A DNA stretch of 64,000 bases from Phymorhynchus buccinoides (Eukaryota; Mollusca; Gastropoda; Neogastropoda; Raphitomidae), in contig CM065682.1 in assembly GCA_017654935.2 (NCBI GenBank), positions 81,480,910 through 81,544,909 on the forward strand, read 5' to 3'. Below, one piece after another: positions 39,121 to 49,946 of the stretch (positions are counted from its first letter, which is position 1; every line of letters begins with the position of its first letter). The position numbers and the translations under genes are program-made. The notes beneath the pieces were generated by a model, which saw only the letters and a program-made list of their open reading frames with translations, did no database searches and was not told the origin of the DNA.

Positions 39121-40605
39121 CGTCTGATTGTTATTACTATAGAGATAATACTGTTGTGTAGAAGTATCAATGTCACGAATGTAATTATGCAAATTCAGTG
39201 AGAGTAATATAGGTGTTCCAATCCGTTTAGTACAATGAAGACTTCCAATGGTTCCCTTTAAAAGTCCTTTGAATTGAGATTTTAAATCAAGGTTGAGAGT
39301 GTAATGATACATGCTGTCTTAATGTAAAGGTAAGTACTATTTTATTATGTTGGCATTGGTTAGAATAGATGTACTGCTAATGCAGTTATGCATATAATAA
39401 CACTGGAACGATACAGGATATGTGAATGACTTGCTCAAATAAGGACATGAAAATCCTGCACACTAAAAAAACCATAACATGTGAAGTGTTTCTGTTTATT
39501 GCACAAAAAGAGTCTGTAAGTGAGTCTATTTCAACAGCAGTTGGCATTTTAAAATAATATCTCCCCTTCCTCACTACATCCTACCCCCTCCCCCCTTCGA
39601 CAACAACTACAGCAAATAAACAAATAATCATAATCATGTTATGTCAATAATGATATTCTCAATTCTGACACAAAAACCATAGGTACTGTTTGTGGGGCAG
39701 CTCAAGAGTGGAAAGACAAGAGGAACTTAAATTGCTTTTTTAATGGCAGTGAAGAATATGAGTGGTCAGAGAAAGTTAGGTATGGAATTGGGAGTAGAAA
39801 ACACAGCCAAAAAGGGATGAAAGAAAAATGAGATGACCAGGCTGTTATGATTCCTGTCAGGATTTGAACCTAGATCTCTGTCTGAAATTAAGACAGCGTA
39901 TAGCCCGTAACAACGGCTAAAGGAATTGGGTAATGAGAGCCAAAGGTCATCTCACTAATTAACACCACGTCCTAGGCATACTCCCATCCCTGTAAGCTAT
40001 CATCACATCGGGCTTTTACTTTAAAACAAAATATAGAGTAGGGGTTGGAGGAAAAGGGGCAAGGGCCGGAAATGGACTTAGAGCAAAAATAGAACAACAC
40101 AATGCTGTGAATCAAAAGAAACGTAAGAAATGAAGTTGTACTTTAGACAACCACCTTTGTTTACAACCCTTGAGATCTGCTTCTCTAAGTTTAATATGAA
40201 ATGATAGGCTGATAGTTTTTTAGCAAAACAGTTTTTCGTGTCAAATATACTGCCATTTGACAAAATATGTTAATGTTTACATATGCCTCCACGATACATG
40301 TAGCAAATGTCACATATGCGTACAATTATAGCTTTAATATATTATTTTTAAAAGCACTACGATTCAGATAGGCCAGCCACCGCAAAGTCTATACATTTAA
40401 ATTTTCAGTAACTGGTTAAGCTGACTACAATTCTGTCATATATCCCAGATGGTGTCAGTTTTGGCTGTAATCCTCCCTTACAGATTTTGCCAGATGTTAA
40501 TATTGAATAGCTTGGACACGGCTGTTTGAGGGGGAATCCTGTCATGTTTGCTCTCAAAGGCAAACATAAGCCCTCTAGTTCAATTTGTCGTGTTTATTGT
40601 GACAG
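39121..40605. other. Intron sequence, few features
   Basis: No coding signal is recognised. It holds a tRNA-like repeat on the minus strand (see 39846-39925) and otherwise unique A/T-rich sequence. Confidence 0.5.
39846..39925 (-). ncRNA. tRNA-like repeat or tRNA pseudogene
   Basis: Read on the minus strand: an acceptor-like ATTCCT paired with AGGAAT, a D-arm-like TAGCCG...CGGGCTA, an anticodon stem CTGTCT/AGACAG, and a B-box-like GGTTCAAATCC. The putative anticodon is non-standard, so a tRNA-derived SINE or pseudogene is more likely than a working gene. Confidence 0.4.
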
Positions 40606-40724
40606 CCTCCTTGCGATGATGGCAACAGCCTCTGCTCAACTGGAGGCACAGTCTCTTGCTACGGACGTTGTGCCTGCCAGACTGGTTCTTGTAATTCCTC
40701 AGCCATCACGGCCGGTTGGATCAG
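40606..40724 (+). CDS. Host gene exon X2, cysteine-rich
   Basis: An internal exon of 119 nt, acceptor GTTTATTGTGACAG, donor ATCAG|GTTAGG. It enters in phase 0 and leaves two bases (AG). It codes PPCDDGNSLCSTGGTVSCYG, then RCACQTGSCNSSAITAGWI. It is homologous to X1, with six cysteines in equivalent positions, and has a possible N-glycosylation sequon (NSS), in keeping with a secreted protein. The two bases combine with the T of Y2 to give AGT (Ser). Confidence 0.82.
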
Positions 40725-40898
40725 GTTAGGGGGTTTCTCCGCCTATAGTTTTAATTTAAACATGTGTTTCATTTTGGAGGGTTATGATGCCAGAATATTT
40801 ATTTATTAAAGATAATTTCTAGAGCGCTTGACCCTAAAGCTTTAAACGCTTTACAGCGTCGCAAAATAAATTCATATTAAAAAACAACCCCTTACATA

Positions 40899-41704
40899 AT
40901 GCTTGCAAGCTTGCAAAAGTTCATCATGTTGGAAGATACAATGCATTATACTGCTTTCTTCTTTACACAACACAAAACATACCATGGATTGCAGTCAGTT
41001 TCATCCGAAAAAAGATAAAGACTACAGTGAAAGAACAGAGATCAAAGGGATTTGTAGTCATTTCATAATGAAAGATCTATCGGAAGGCATCAGCCGTGTG
41101 CTTAAGAAACACCAGATAACAACAGCTATCAGACCCTACGAAACATCTTGGTGCACCCAAAGGACAAACAAAACACGGAAGACAATGCCAAAGTGGTGTA
41201 CACAATTCCATGTAAGAACTGTGAAAAGGTCTACGTTTGGGAATCAGGACGGAAATTTGGAACCAGATTACACGAACATAAAAAAGACTGTGAATCCAAA
41301 GCAAACTCTGTATATACAAGAGCTTCAAGAAAAAACGCAGAATCAACATACGAAACAAGTTTCATCACTGACCATCAGACCATTGAAAATCATGAAATAG
41401 ACTGGGAGGGGGGCTAAAATATTGGAAAGGGAGAATGACTGGAGAATGCGAAAAACAAAGGAGGCCATGCACATCCGACTACAATCGACTGTCATGAGTA
41501 GGAACAAGGAGGCTTTCCTTTCAGGGATCTACGACCTGCTTTTCGCCAATCTTCATAAAATTGGCGGCGGAAACTCCCGAACATCTCAGCTGAGAGTGAG
41601 TTGTCATCAAGTCAGTTACTCCGACGAAGTCCACAGGAGTGGATGAAACTGTCAGTAATCCAAGGTAAATGTTTGTGTTGTGTAAAGAAGAAAATAGTAT
41701 AATG
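40899..41704 (+). mobile_element. Penelope-like element fragment with inverted ends
   Basis: Flanked by a perfect 13-bp duplication AACCCCTTACATA (40886-40898 and 41705-41717), which a related copy at 57.9 kb has once. Inside are inverted repeats of about 62 bp: 40944-41006 (CATTATACTGCTTTCTTCTT onward) and 41641-41704 (inverse). Between them is a GIY-YIG coding relic. Penelope-like retroelements carry RT plus a GIY-YIG endonuclease; here RT is lost. Length 806 bp. Confidence 0.8.
41010..41650 (+). pseudogene. Penelope-like GIY-YIG endonuclease domain, frameshifted
   Basis: The first frame has LSEGISRVLKKHQITTAIRP, the usual region between RT and endonuclease. A frameshift near 41145 leads to KVVYTIPCKNCEKVYVWESG, RKFGTRLHEHKKDCE and later TYETSFITDHQTIENHEIDW. 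The GIY-YIG signature is normally Y-V-G-E-(S/T)-G-R; here Gly is replaced by Trp. The conserved R and EH remain. Continuation is ERENDWRMRKTKEAMHI (41401-41520). It is inactive. Confidence 0.8.
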
Positions 41705-41758
41705 AACCCCTTACATACATGCATCACATATTGACACCCACCTCCCTATTCCTCTCAT

Positions 41759-41812
<54 letters not shown>

Positions 41813-41817
41813 GCGCA

Positions 41818-41862
<45 letters not shown>

Positions 41863-42087
41863 TACTAATTAGCTAAATATTGGTAAAATACAGACATCAT
41901 TACAATAACATTGTACAAGCCGATTGCATAAGAATATCAATTAATCAATTATAAATTTTAATTTAGAATGACAACAGCAAAAGTAAAATACACATAGGCA
42001 CATGCAGGGCTCACAAACATTCAGAAGTGGACAAACACACACATGCGCGCACGCACGCTTACACACATGCTTACACACACACATACA

Positions 42088-42163
<76 letters not shown>

Positions 42164-42260
42164 CATACAGGCACACAGGCACGCACACAGACACACACAC
42201 ACACACACTGCACAAACATGCACCCATTATGCACTAAGAGACAAACTCATTACAAAAAAA

Positions 42261-42532
42261 TAAGACACAATCGCATTAATAAACCATTATTATGTCTGAT
42301 CTTGAGTGAAAGCTGGTCGGTACGGTCTGTCTGTTCCTCTGCTTCTTTGCTACCGTACCTTCTGGTTTTCACCCGAGAAGGATAACACCTTCAGGTATTA
42401 TCACCCTCGATGTATGACTTGACTGCTTGTTCAGCTTAACCTCCAATGTACTTTGACATTGAAAAAGAAGTTGTTGTCTGCTGGTCCAAGGGCGATCCTT
42501 TAACCTTGGTATTGGTCGTACGATTTGTGTGT

Positions 42533-42563
<31 letters not shown>

Positions 42564-42944
42564 GGGGGGGGGGTTGGTCACATCATTTTCTTAAGCGTTT
42601 TTATATTAAAAATCAAAAGCCGGTTATTTGCCTTTAAAAAAAAATGGGGCTACATATGTCTAGAAGGGGTTTGGGGGCGTATTTCCCCTTCTTTGGCGTC
42701 TGTAATTTCATTTTTATGGTAGGGTTAGTTAGATACCTGTAACAATTCCAATTCCTTTTAATTTCCGTTTTTTGTTTCACCTGTGTTCTATAGAAGACAA
42801 ACAAATGCATCAACAGACACAAAATAAAGGTACTTTGTATTCCTAAATACTTAGAAAGAATTCATTGTAATAGAGACAGGTATCATCAAATCGATATTTC
42901 CTTCTTTGGCGTCTATATATTAGATGTATGTAGCAGAATTGTGC
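42261..42944. other. Non-coding stretch with TG and poly-G
   Basis: (TG)n at 42526-42547 and a G run at 42547-42573. TTCTTTGGCGTCTGTAATTT (42690) and TTCTTTGGCGTCTATATATT (42903) are two copies of a short motif near the start of the 160-bp repeat. No gene is seen. Confidence 0.6.
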
Positions 42945-44340
42945 ATTTTAATGCAAAAAGCACGGCATTTGGCATGATGGTTTCTTATGATGTGTTTATC
43001 AATTTCTGATGTAGGGGCATTTGCAATTCAGCCTTTAATCCATTCAATGCCAAGGGTATTTTATCATGGACAATAATAAATAAATAAATAATTCTAGTGG
43101 TATGCATTTTCATGAAATAAGCATGAAATTTGGCATGATAGTTTCAGTATGGTGTGTTTACACATTTCTGATGTAGGGACATTCAGCCAAGGGCATTTTG
43201 ATCGGGGACAGTTATAATTTTTTTAAAATCTAGTGATGGGTATTTCCATACAATAAGCATGACATGTGGCATGTTTCTTTTTATGGCGTGTTAATCAATT
43301 TCTGACGTAGGGACATTTTCAAGTTAGCCTTTAACCCCTTCAGTGCCAAGGGCATTTTGATTGCAAATAGTTATTTAATTAAAGTTTTGTTATTGCTGTC
43401 CATTTTCATGCAACAAGTATAAAATCTGGCAATATAGTTTTTCATGCTGTTTTTATCCATTTCTTACATAGGATATTTTCAATTCAGACTTTAACCCTTT
43501 CAGTGCCAAAGGCATTTTGATTGCAGAACTTTTAATTCAACAAAAAATTCTAGTATTGTGTATTTTCATATAACAAGCTTAAAATTTCCATGTTTGTTTC
43601 TTATGGTGTGCATGACAATTTTTGGCATAGGGGCATTTTCAATTCAGCCTTTAACCATTTCAGTGCCAAGGTCATTTTGCTATAGGACAGTTATACTTTA
43701 AAAACAACATAATGTTGGGTATTTTCATGTAATAAGCATGGCCTTTGGTATAATAGTTTATTATGATGTGTTTATCAATTTCTGTTGTAAGAACATTTGC
43801 AATTCAGCCTTTAACCCTTTCACCGCCAGCCATATTTCAGCCAAAAATGTCCATTAAATTTACCTGGGTAGAGAATAAAATCCATCTGCAGTATTGGGGA
43901 TTCTTCTGTGACATATATAACATAAGATCTATCATTACTTCCCAAAACTAAGACAATAGGGTCTTTGAATACTAGACCCCAATTTGATGCCTTTTAGTGA
44001 CATAGAAATTAAATCATTGTGGTGTTAAAATGCGACTTTGGCGGTGAAAGGGTTAACTCCTTCAGTGTCAAGGGCATTTTGATCACAAACAGTTATTTAT
44101 TTATTCTAGTTTTCCTAATTTTCATGTAAGAAGCATAACATTTGGAATTGTGGTTTCTTATGGTGTCTTTATCTATTTCTGACATAGGGATATTTTCAGT
44201 TCAGCCTTTAACCCCTTCAGAGCCAAAGGCATTTTGATTGCAGAACATTTCATTCAACAAACACATCTATAGTGTATTGCATTTTCATATAACAAGCATG
44301 AAATTTGGCATGAGAAGAATGTACGGGGTGTGTGTATATG
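42945..44340. repeat. 160-bp degenerate tandem repeat, about 8 units
   Basis: Each unit contains ATTTTCATxxAA(T/C)AAGCATG, TTTGGCATGATxGTTTCTTA, TCAATTTCTGATGTAGGGxC, then ATTTTCAATTCAGCCTTTAA and CCxxTTCAGTGCCAAGGGCA. Units are clearly diverged. The array is interrupted by a 238-bp MITE at 43815-44052 that landed in the TTAA of one unit. There is no coding potential. Confidence 0.88.
43815..44052 (+). mobile_element. 238-bp TTAA-type MITE, copy 2
   Basis: Bounded by TTAA at 43811-43814 and 44053-44056, with 14-bp inverted ends CCCTTTCACCGCCA. It has the same length and sequence plan as copy 1 at 6450-6687, in opposite orientation (shared TCACCACAATGATTTAA-like block, TCTCTACCCAGGTAA block). 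Removing it and one TTAA restores the tandem unit (CAGCCTTTAA-CTCCTTCAGTG). Confidence 0.93.
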
Positions 44341-45582
44341 TCCGTGGGAAATGGGGGACAAGTGTCTGGGGTCAAATGTACTGCAATTGGACGGTCATGT
44401 TGTTAGGAAAATGTAATTGAAATAGATTGAATATTTTTACCCCAGCATTTGAGATTTTGTTTTCTTATTTTTGTTCTAACATAGAGGTTTATGTGGATGA
44501 TACGCTTTTAAAAATAGTTATTCTTAATGCATTAATGTATGCAGTGACAGATTCTGTGAGTCTACCATTGCTGGTTATGTTATTAACAAAATGAAACTGA
44601 AATAGATTTTGCTGGATCTTGCATCTTATTTTCTTTCTTTAATTTATGTGTGTGGGTTTTCTTTGCGTTCGTTTCTGCCAGTGACACCCTTATCAGAAAT
44701 GGATAACTCTGAAATTGTGTATATCATCAGTGAAATTCAAAAACCTTGTATCTCAATTTTGGTAGTTTTGAGAAAGATGAAAAAAACATGTTTTAAAAAT
44801 TAACCACGTTGACCACGATTAATTAACTATGATGAATATGTTGTTCAAGACATTGCAAATTTAGTCCTGCATTTTGTTAAAATTACTTGAACTTTTTTTT
44901 ATTAGACTTGAACTGAACGAAGATACGAGGTTTTTGTCCTTAACTAGATCTGAATTTGGGACTTACGAGTTTTTCGTCTATTTTCACAACCTCATTGACC
45001 CCAGATAGAAAGTCGTTAGAGATACGAGCTTTTGGTGGAAGGTGGCGGGGGAAATTAGAAAGCTAACTATGTATCTAACTCAAAAACCCCAAAAATCGAA
45101 GTACGAGTTTTTTTTTATTTCACCGACGGTATGCTTTGCCATAATTATGCTTGACATGTATTATACGGGGTAACAGGCTCCAGAGTCTAGTAGCTGAATA
45201 AATTGTGAACAACACCTAATTGACAGACTTGGCGGTGGTATATCACTTGTCTATGTTTAAAATTTCTTAAGTTTTATTATCTTTATTGGACAATAAATTA
45301 GTTCTGTTCCTCTTCTTTTTTGCTCCTGAGGGCCAACGGTCAGTATGTTGACCATTCTGGCTCATTTGGGGAAAATACATGATACAGGCTTCACAATCAT
45401 CGATTGTATGCTCCTTGGATATTACTCTTACACTTCTGTTGAACTTGATGACATCCTCTACCATACTTTAGATAGTTTTAAAACCTTAACAAACCGAACA
45501 TTGATATCAGGTTTTACCATTTCAGGGGCTTGCACTGTGTCAGCGTTTCGTTAAACATAGGTAAAACAAATCTAGCACCGTA
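44341..45582. other. Sequence without a recognised gene
   Basis: A/T-rich, with no repeat structure I can define. It may hold the missing left end of the piggyBac element, but no TTAACCCTCTAGA-type terminus is seen. Confidence 0.4.
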
Positions 45583-45600
45583 TGTATCAGGTGTAATACA
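45583..45600. repeat. Palindrome 1 of the piggyBac element
   Basis: TGTATCAGGTGTAATACA, an imperfect 18-bp palindrome, left of the transposase gene. Confidence 0.7.
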
Positions 45601-45996
45601 CACATTAAAACACTGCTTGAGAGAGATTCAACTAGTGTGTATGGGCCTTAAGTTCTACCAAGCAAAATATTTGAATCTGAAGGTCAGTCTCAGTACCAAA
45701 CCACCACATTCCTCTGGTACTGGCATTCCAGGGGACTTCCTGTTATCACTGAGTGTAGCAGAGTCAACACGTGCTTGTTAAGAGCCAACTTTCCACCCAC
45801 CCTAAAACAACAGGTAAGTACCAACACACCTTCTAGTTTGTTTTCCCCTGTCATAAACTATATAGAGAAGGGACCTGTGAATGAAACAGGTTTATTAGCA
45901 AATAATTTGAAGCTAGAATGGGGGTGTCAAATCTCTGTAATGTGTGTGCTACACTAGGTGTTTGAGGAAAATTCCAAGGGAAGTAACTTGGTATGT

Positions 45997-46016
45997 TTGT
46001 ATCAGCTGTGATACAA
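45997..46016. repeat. Palindrome 2 of the piggyBac element
   Basis: TTGTATCAGCTGTGATACAA, a 20-bp near-perfect palindrome, left of the transposase gene. Confidence 0.75.
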
Positions 46017-46289
46017 TAGGCGTTTAGAGATGCTAGAGAAGAAAATTGCATCACACTGTGCTTTAATAGGGAGGTACTTTTTCAAAGTAAAAGCATTTTT
46101 ATTTATGAAAGAAACATTTTGGAAGTATAATGTGGTGTTAGTGAATGTCTGCATGCATATTTAGCCTGTTGGTTTAATTAAGTGCAGCTGTCAGTGAGTG
46201 AAAGAAAGTGTGAATGCGTGTGTGTGCGCTTGCATGGGCTTACACGTGCGTGTGTATGTGTATGTGTACATAAGTGTGTAGGAGTGCGC

Positions 46290-46290
46290 A

Positions 46291-46327
<37 letters not shown>

Positions 46328-46420
46328 GCGTGTGCGTGCGTGTGTGCGTGTGCGTGCGTGCGTGCGTGCGTGCGTGCATGTGTGCGTGCGTGTGTGTGTG
46401 CGTGCGTGTGTGTGTGTTGA
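46290..46420. repeat. (TG)n/(TGCG)n microsatellite
   Basis: TG then TGCG repeats inside the piggyBac element, just upstream of the transposase coding relic. Confidence 0.95.
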
Positions 46421-46464
46421 GAGGTGAGAACGAATATTAAAGAAAATCTACATCTTTTTGCAGC

Positions 46465-48395
46465 ATGTTAACGGACGCATCCCTGTCGCCAATGTCCTCC
46501 ACTTTGTGGGTGCAGACCAAAGCGATTTTGAAGAATCCTGCAGTTCTGGTAATGAATGGACGCCTGCCATCGATGAAGTAGACGATAAGGATGAAGAAGA
46601 AAGGTGCCACTCAAAACGAAGAAACTGGGCAGACAGAAGAGAAGATCAAAGACAGAGGAGCCAATACCGTCAACCAGTGCAGCAATCAGCGAAACTGACA
46701 GTGAAGAAGACCAGCCTCTGGCATCATTTCGTCAAGCCATCATTGCAGAGGATAACATGCCATTGTCCACGTTGGTGTCAGATACACAAGATGATGATGA
46801 AGATGACATACCACTAGCCCAACTAGTAGATATACCACTAGCCCAACATAATGACGATGAAGAACTGAATGCAATGATTGATCTACCAACCTGGGCTGAA
46901 ATTGCCTTTCAACCACAGCTGTGCAGTTCAAGGGGGATTTGGAGAAGGCCCCTGAAGATGGATACTTGAAAACTCCCTACCAGTTCTTCAAGGAGCTCAT
47001 CACTGACGAAATGCTGGAGGAAGTTTTCACTGAAACCAACGTCTACGGCATGCAAAAGTCGTGTGTCCAACTTAAAACAACGAAAAAGGACATTGAGACC
47101 TTCATTGGACTTTCCCTGAAGATGGGCCTTGTTCAACACAGTGTGCGCTCACACTGGGAAAACGGGTCCAGGTATATCCTCCAGTTGCTGAGCAGATGAG
47201 CAGAGACCGCTTTATGAAATTGGCCTCAACGTTGCATTTCACCAACAACCTGACTGTAAGTGACAAAGAAAAAGCCCTTGATAAAGTGTGGAAGCTTCGA
47301 CCCTGGATGGAGAAGTTCCGCAAACGTCTTGCTCTAATTCCAGCAGAGGAGCACAATTCTGTCGATGAAGTGATGGTGGCATTCAAAGGAAGATCTGCCA
47401 TCAAGCAGTACATGAGGGGAAAGCCACATCCATGGGGCTTCAAACTCTGGGCCCGTTGCGGAGAATCTGGTATCCTGTACAATTTTGAAGTCTACCAAGG
47501 CTCACAGGAATGAAAGCGACGAACACCTTCTCCCCTTGGCCTGGGCGGTGAAGTTGTTATGAAGATGGTCAGGGAGCTACAAGCAGGACTCAGTCATAAG
47601 ATCTTTGCTGACAACTTCTTCTCTGGTCTTCCCCTAGCAAAGGCCTTGAGAGAAAAATCGATGTAGTTGGGACCTTCCGCTCTAACCGACTCAAAGGATG
47701 CCACCTGAAGACAGAGAAGGAGCTGAAAGAAACTGGATGAGGATCAAGTGATGCAAAGGTGGAGGTCCTCTCCAATGTCATTGCTGTCAGGTGGTATGTT
47801 AATTCAGTTGATGCCATGTCCACCTACATTGGACTTGAACCAGTTGGAACAGCAGAACGTTATGACAAAAAGGAGAAACAAATATCACAATCAACCGACC
47901 AGCGATCGTTGCAGAATACAACACGTTTATGGGTGGAGTTGACCTTCTTGATTCCCTGACTGCCCTGTACAAGTATCAGATCAAGTTTAGAAGATGGTAC
48001 ATGTATATCTTCTACCACACTTTGGCTGTTGCTGTTGTGAACAGTTGGCTCTGGTACAAAGTCACGTGAAGCTTTTGGGCTTGAAAAGTCCCATGAAGCT
48101 CAGCTCCTTCCAAGGCATGATTGCAGATGCGCTGATCTACACCAAAAAGCAGCCAGGGCGTCCATCTGGTGGTTCTCTTTCTCATCCTGCGCCTTGCAAA
48201 GTGATGAGAAAGGCACCTGTCACCAACGTCCGTCTGGACAACTTCGGACACCTTCCTGAGTGGGCTCCTGAAAGACAGCGGTGCAAGAACAGGAACTGCC
48301 AGCAGCTGGGTTCTGCCCGTTGCCTGAAGTGCAAAGTTCATCTCTGCTTCCAGAAAGGCCAAAAATGCTTCCTGGAATTCCACACCTTCGCCTGA
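46465..48395 (+). pseudogene. piggyBac transposase (PGBD-like), multiple frameshifts
   Basis: A DDE transposase that cuts at TTAA. The N-terminal acidic region (FVGADQSDFEESCSSGNEW; PLSTLVSDTQDDDEDDIPLA) is followed by YLKTPYQFFKELITDEMLEE (46960-47030), then MSRDRFMKLASTLHFTNNL (47196). Catalytic blocks: NSVDEVMVAFKGRSAIKQYM (first Asp, about 47360), KIFADNFFSGLPLAKAL (second, about 47600) and FMGGVDLLDSLTALYKYQIK (third, about 47930). The C-terminal Cys-rich domain RCKNRNCQQLGSARCLKCKV and CFQKGQKC ends at 48395. At least five frame changes and some stops make it non-functional. TTTTTGCAG before 46464 may be an intron acceptor of the original gene. Confidence 0.88.
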
Positions 48396-48617
48396 ATGTG
48401 TACCTTTATCAAGAGTGTGACTCTGAAATGACATAATGTGTTCGGATGGGTTTGGTAGGGCGGAAGGTGGTTGGGGTGGGGGAGGGGTGGAGACAAATTG
48501 AAGATACTGAATGAAATTTAAGTTGAAATACCCTTAGAATTCAACAATAACCGAATGTGTTCATGCCAACAAAGAACTGGACAGCAAGTGTGCATCATGT
48601 GATAAGCAGTGACTCTT

Positions 48618-48635
48618 TGTATCACGTGTGATACA
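48618..48635. repeat. Palindrome 3 of the piggyBac element
   Basis: TGTATCACGTGTGATACA, an 18-bp perfect palindrome, followed by a smaller one, GTCACCGTGAC (48640-48650). Confidence 0.75.
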
Positions 48636-48662
48636 TTGGGTCACCGTGACTCAAAGTCCCGA

Positions 48663-48680
48663 TGTATCACCTGTGATACA
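48663..48680. repeat. Palindrome 4 of the piggyBac element
   Basis: TGTATCACCTGTGATACA, an 18-bp near-palindrome, 45 bp from palindrome 3. Confidence 0.75.
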
Positions 48681-48800
48681 AACACTAACTTTGCCATTTC
48701 TTAAGATTTTAATTTTTAACAAATTGAAATGTTTCCTGCAGTGGTCTGATGTTATTGTGTCCAAAGAAATAATGTTCATGTAAGTTTTTCTATGTTCAGG

Positions 48801-48814
48801 TTCTAGAGGGTTAA
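48801..48814. other. piggyBac right terminus and TTAA target site
   Basis: TTCTAGAGGG (terminal bases) followed by TTAA. The reversed terminus CCCTCTAGAA fits the CCC start expected of the superfamily. Confidence 0.65.
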
Positions 48815-48858
48815 TGGGTAAAAGCACACAGTGTTAAAATCATCCACTCTCCATCAAT

Positions 48859-48927
48859 CATCATCATCATGTCGTCGTCGACATCGTCATCAGCATCATC
48901 AGCATCATGTCGTCGTCGACGTCGTCG

Positions 48928-48976
<49 letters not shown>

Positions 48977-49145
48977 TATTATGATCATCGTCAGTGTCCT
49001 TATCATCATCATCATCATCATCATCATCGTTGTCGTCGTCGTTGTCGTCATCATCATCATCGTCCTCATTATCATCATCATTAGCAGCAGCAGCAGCAAT
49101 ATTATCATCACAGACATCACCATCATGATCCGCATTAGCGTCCTT

Positions 49146-49176
<31 letters not shown>

Positions 49177-49184
49177 CTATCACT

Positions 49185-49221
<37 letters not shown>

Positions 49222-49313
49222 CCACCATCATCATCATCATCATCATCATCACTATCATCATCATCATCATCACCGTCATCCTCTTCTTCTGCCTCCTCCT
49301 CCTCCTTCTGATC
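48859..49313. repeat. (ATC)n/(GTC)n trinucleotide array
   Basis: About 455 bp of CAT/ATC triplets with GTCGTC blocks and a short (GCA)n near 49083-49098. All three frames per strand are open (poly-I, poly-H, poly-S; reverse poly-D, poly-M), which produces false coding frames. Confidence 0.97.
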
Positions 49314-49451
49314 ACCAATATCATAATCGTCATTTAAAACCGCATGCACACACAAACATTGAAGGCGCGCCTCTAGCTGCGACGCGCTCTCCAGGTGGGA
49401 TCAACCCGAATTTCTGTTAAGCTGTCTTTATTCTGTCCTACTGCCTGGCAG

Positions 49452-49581
49452 TCTGGGTGTGTGTGGCAACATGGACAGCTACTCGGTGTGTACTGGTCAG
49501 AACTTCGGAGAGCAGACGTTTCGCATCGAAACCCAAACTACCAGTAACGTTACCGCAGTAATAACCACGGTCGACTATAAG
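49452..49581 (+). CDS. Host gene exon Y2
   Basis: An internal exon of 130 nt, acceptor CTACTGCCTGGCAG, donor AAG|GTTGGT. The first base completes AGT (Ser) with X2. It then codes LGVCGNMDSYSVCTGQNFGE, followed by QTFRIETQTTSNVTAVITTV and DYK, ending in phase 0. It is homologous to Y1, with two cysteines aligned and FGE shared. It carries an NVT sequon. The longer 3' part is beta-strand-like (alternating hydrophobic and polar residues); Y1 lacks most of it. Confidence 0.82.
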
Positions 49582-49609
49582 GTTGGTGTTTTTGTACTTT
49601 GCACGATTC

Positions 49610-49618
49610 ATAGCGCGC

Positions 49619-49710
<92 letters not shown>

Positions 49711-49946
49711 GACATTGCAGACACATGGCTGCTTATAGAACCCACCCTCTTCCATCTTAACCCCCCCCCCCCCCCCCTCCTCACAATAGCCAAATTACTG
49801 ACAATTATCTGCAGACAATTGTGTGTGTGGCCAGTGGGGGGGGGGGGGGGGGGGGGGGTGGCGTGTTCCTCCTGCCTCCCCCCCCCCCCCCCCCCCAAAT
49901 TCAAGCAAGCCAGCAAACAAGAGCGAGAGAGAGAGAGAGAGAGAGA
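49610..49946. repeat. (TG)n, (GA)n and homopolymer tracts
   Basis: GCGC then (TG)n 49625-49657, (GA)n 49657-49704, C run about 49760-49776, G run about 49837-49858, C run about 49879-49895 and (GA)n 49923-49946. Confidence 0.95.

Larger units (their letters stand above)
40800..42260 (-). mobile_element. CR1-like LINE 3' UTR copy, split by a Penelope-like insertion
   Basis: The parts 40800-40898 and 41705 to about 42260 match, in the same order, the segment 57866-58300 (for example CTTTACA..., AAAAACAACC(C/G)CTTACATA, AAAGTAAA(A/G)TA(C/T)ACATA, CTCACAAACATTCA). That segment is the 3' UTR of a minus-strand CR1-like element, so this is a second, 3'-end copy. Microsatellites (CA)n at 41762-41857 and 42089-42155 lie in it. 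Confidence 0.65.
45583..48810 (+). mobile_element. Decayed piggyBac-superfamily transposon
   Basis: The right end is TTCTAGAGGG followed by TTAA (48811-48814). Reversed it starts CCCTCTAGAA, close to known piggyBac termini. Transposase relics fill 46465-48395. Palindromes TGTATCA(G/C)(G/C)TGT(G/A)ATACA flank the gene: two on the left (45583-45600, 45997-46016) and two on the right (48618-48635, 48663-48680). The left terminus and its TTAA were not found, so the start given is that of the outermost palindrome, not a proven border. Confidence 0.75.

Noticed and set aside
43018..44250. Each CAGCCTTTAACCC in the 160-bp repeat as a piggyBac end
   Set aside because: TTAACCC recurs in the repeat unit itself; only the 43815-44052 segment has paired inverted ends and a duplicated TTAA.
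44930..44960. TTAACTAGATCTGAA as a possible left terminus of the piggyBac element
   Set aside because: Only a loose match to the inverse of the right end (CCCTCTAGAACCTGAA), lacking the CCC start.
48831..49355. Poly-Ile, poly-His and poly-Asp open frames
   Set aside because: An (ATC)n/(GTC)n trinucleotide array with all frames open; no start, splice or domain context.
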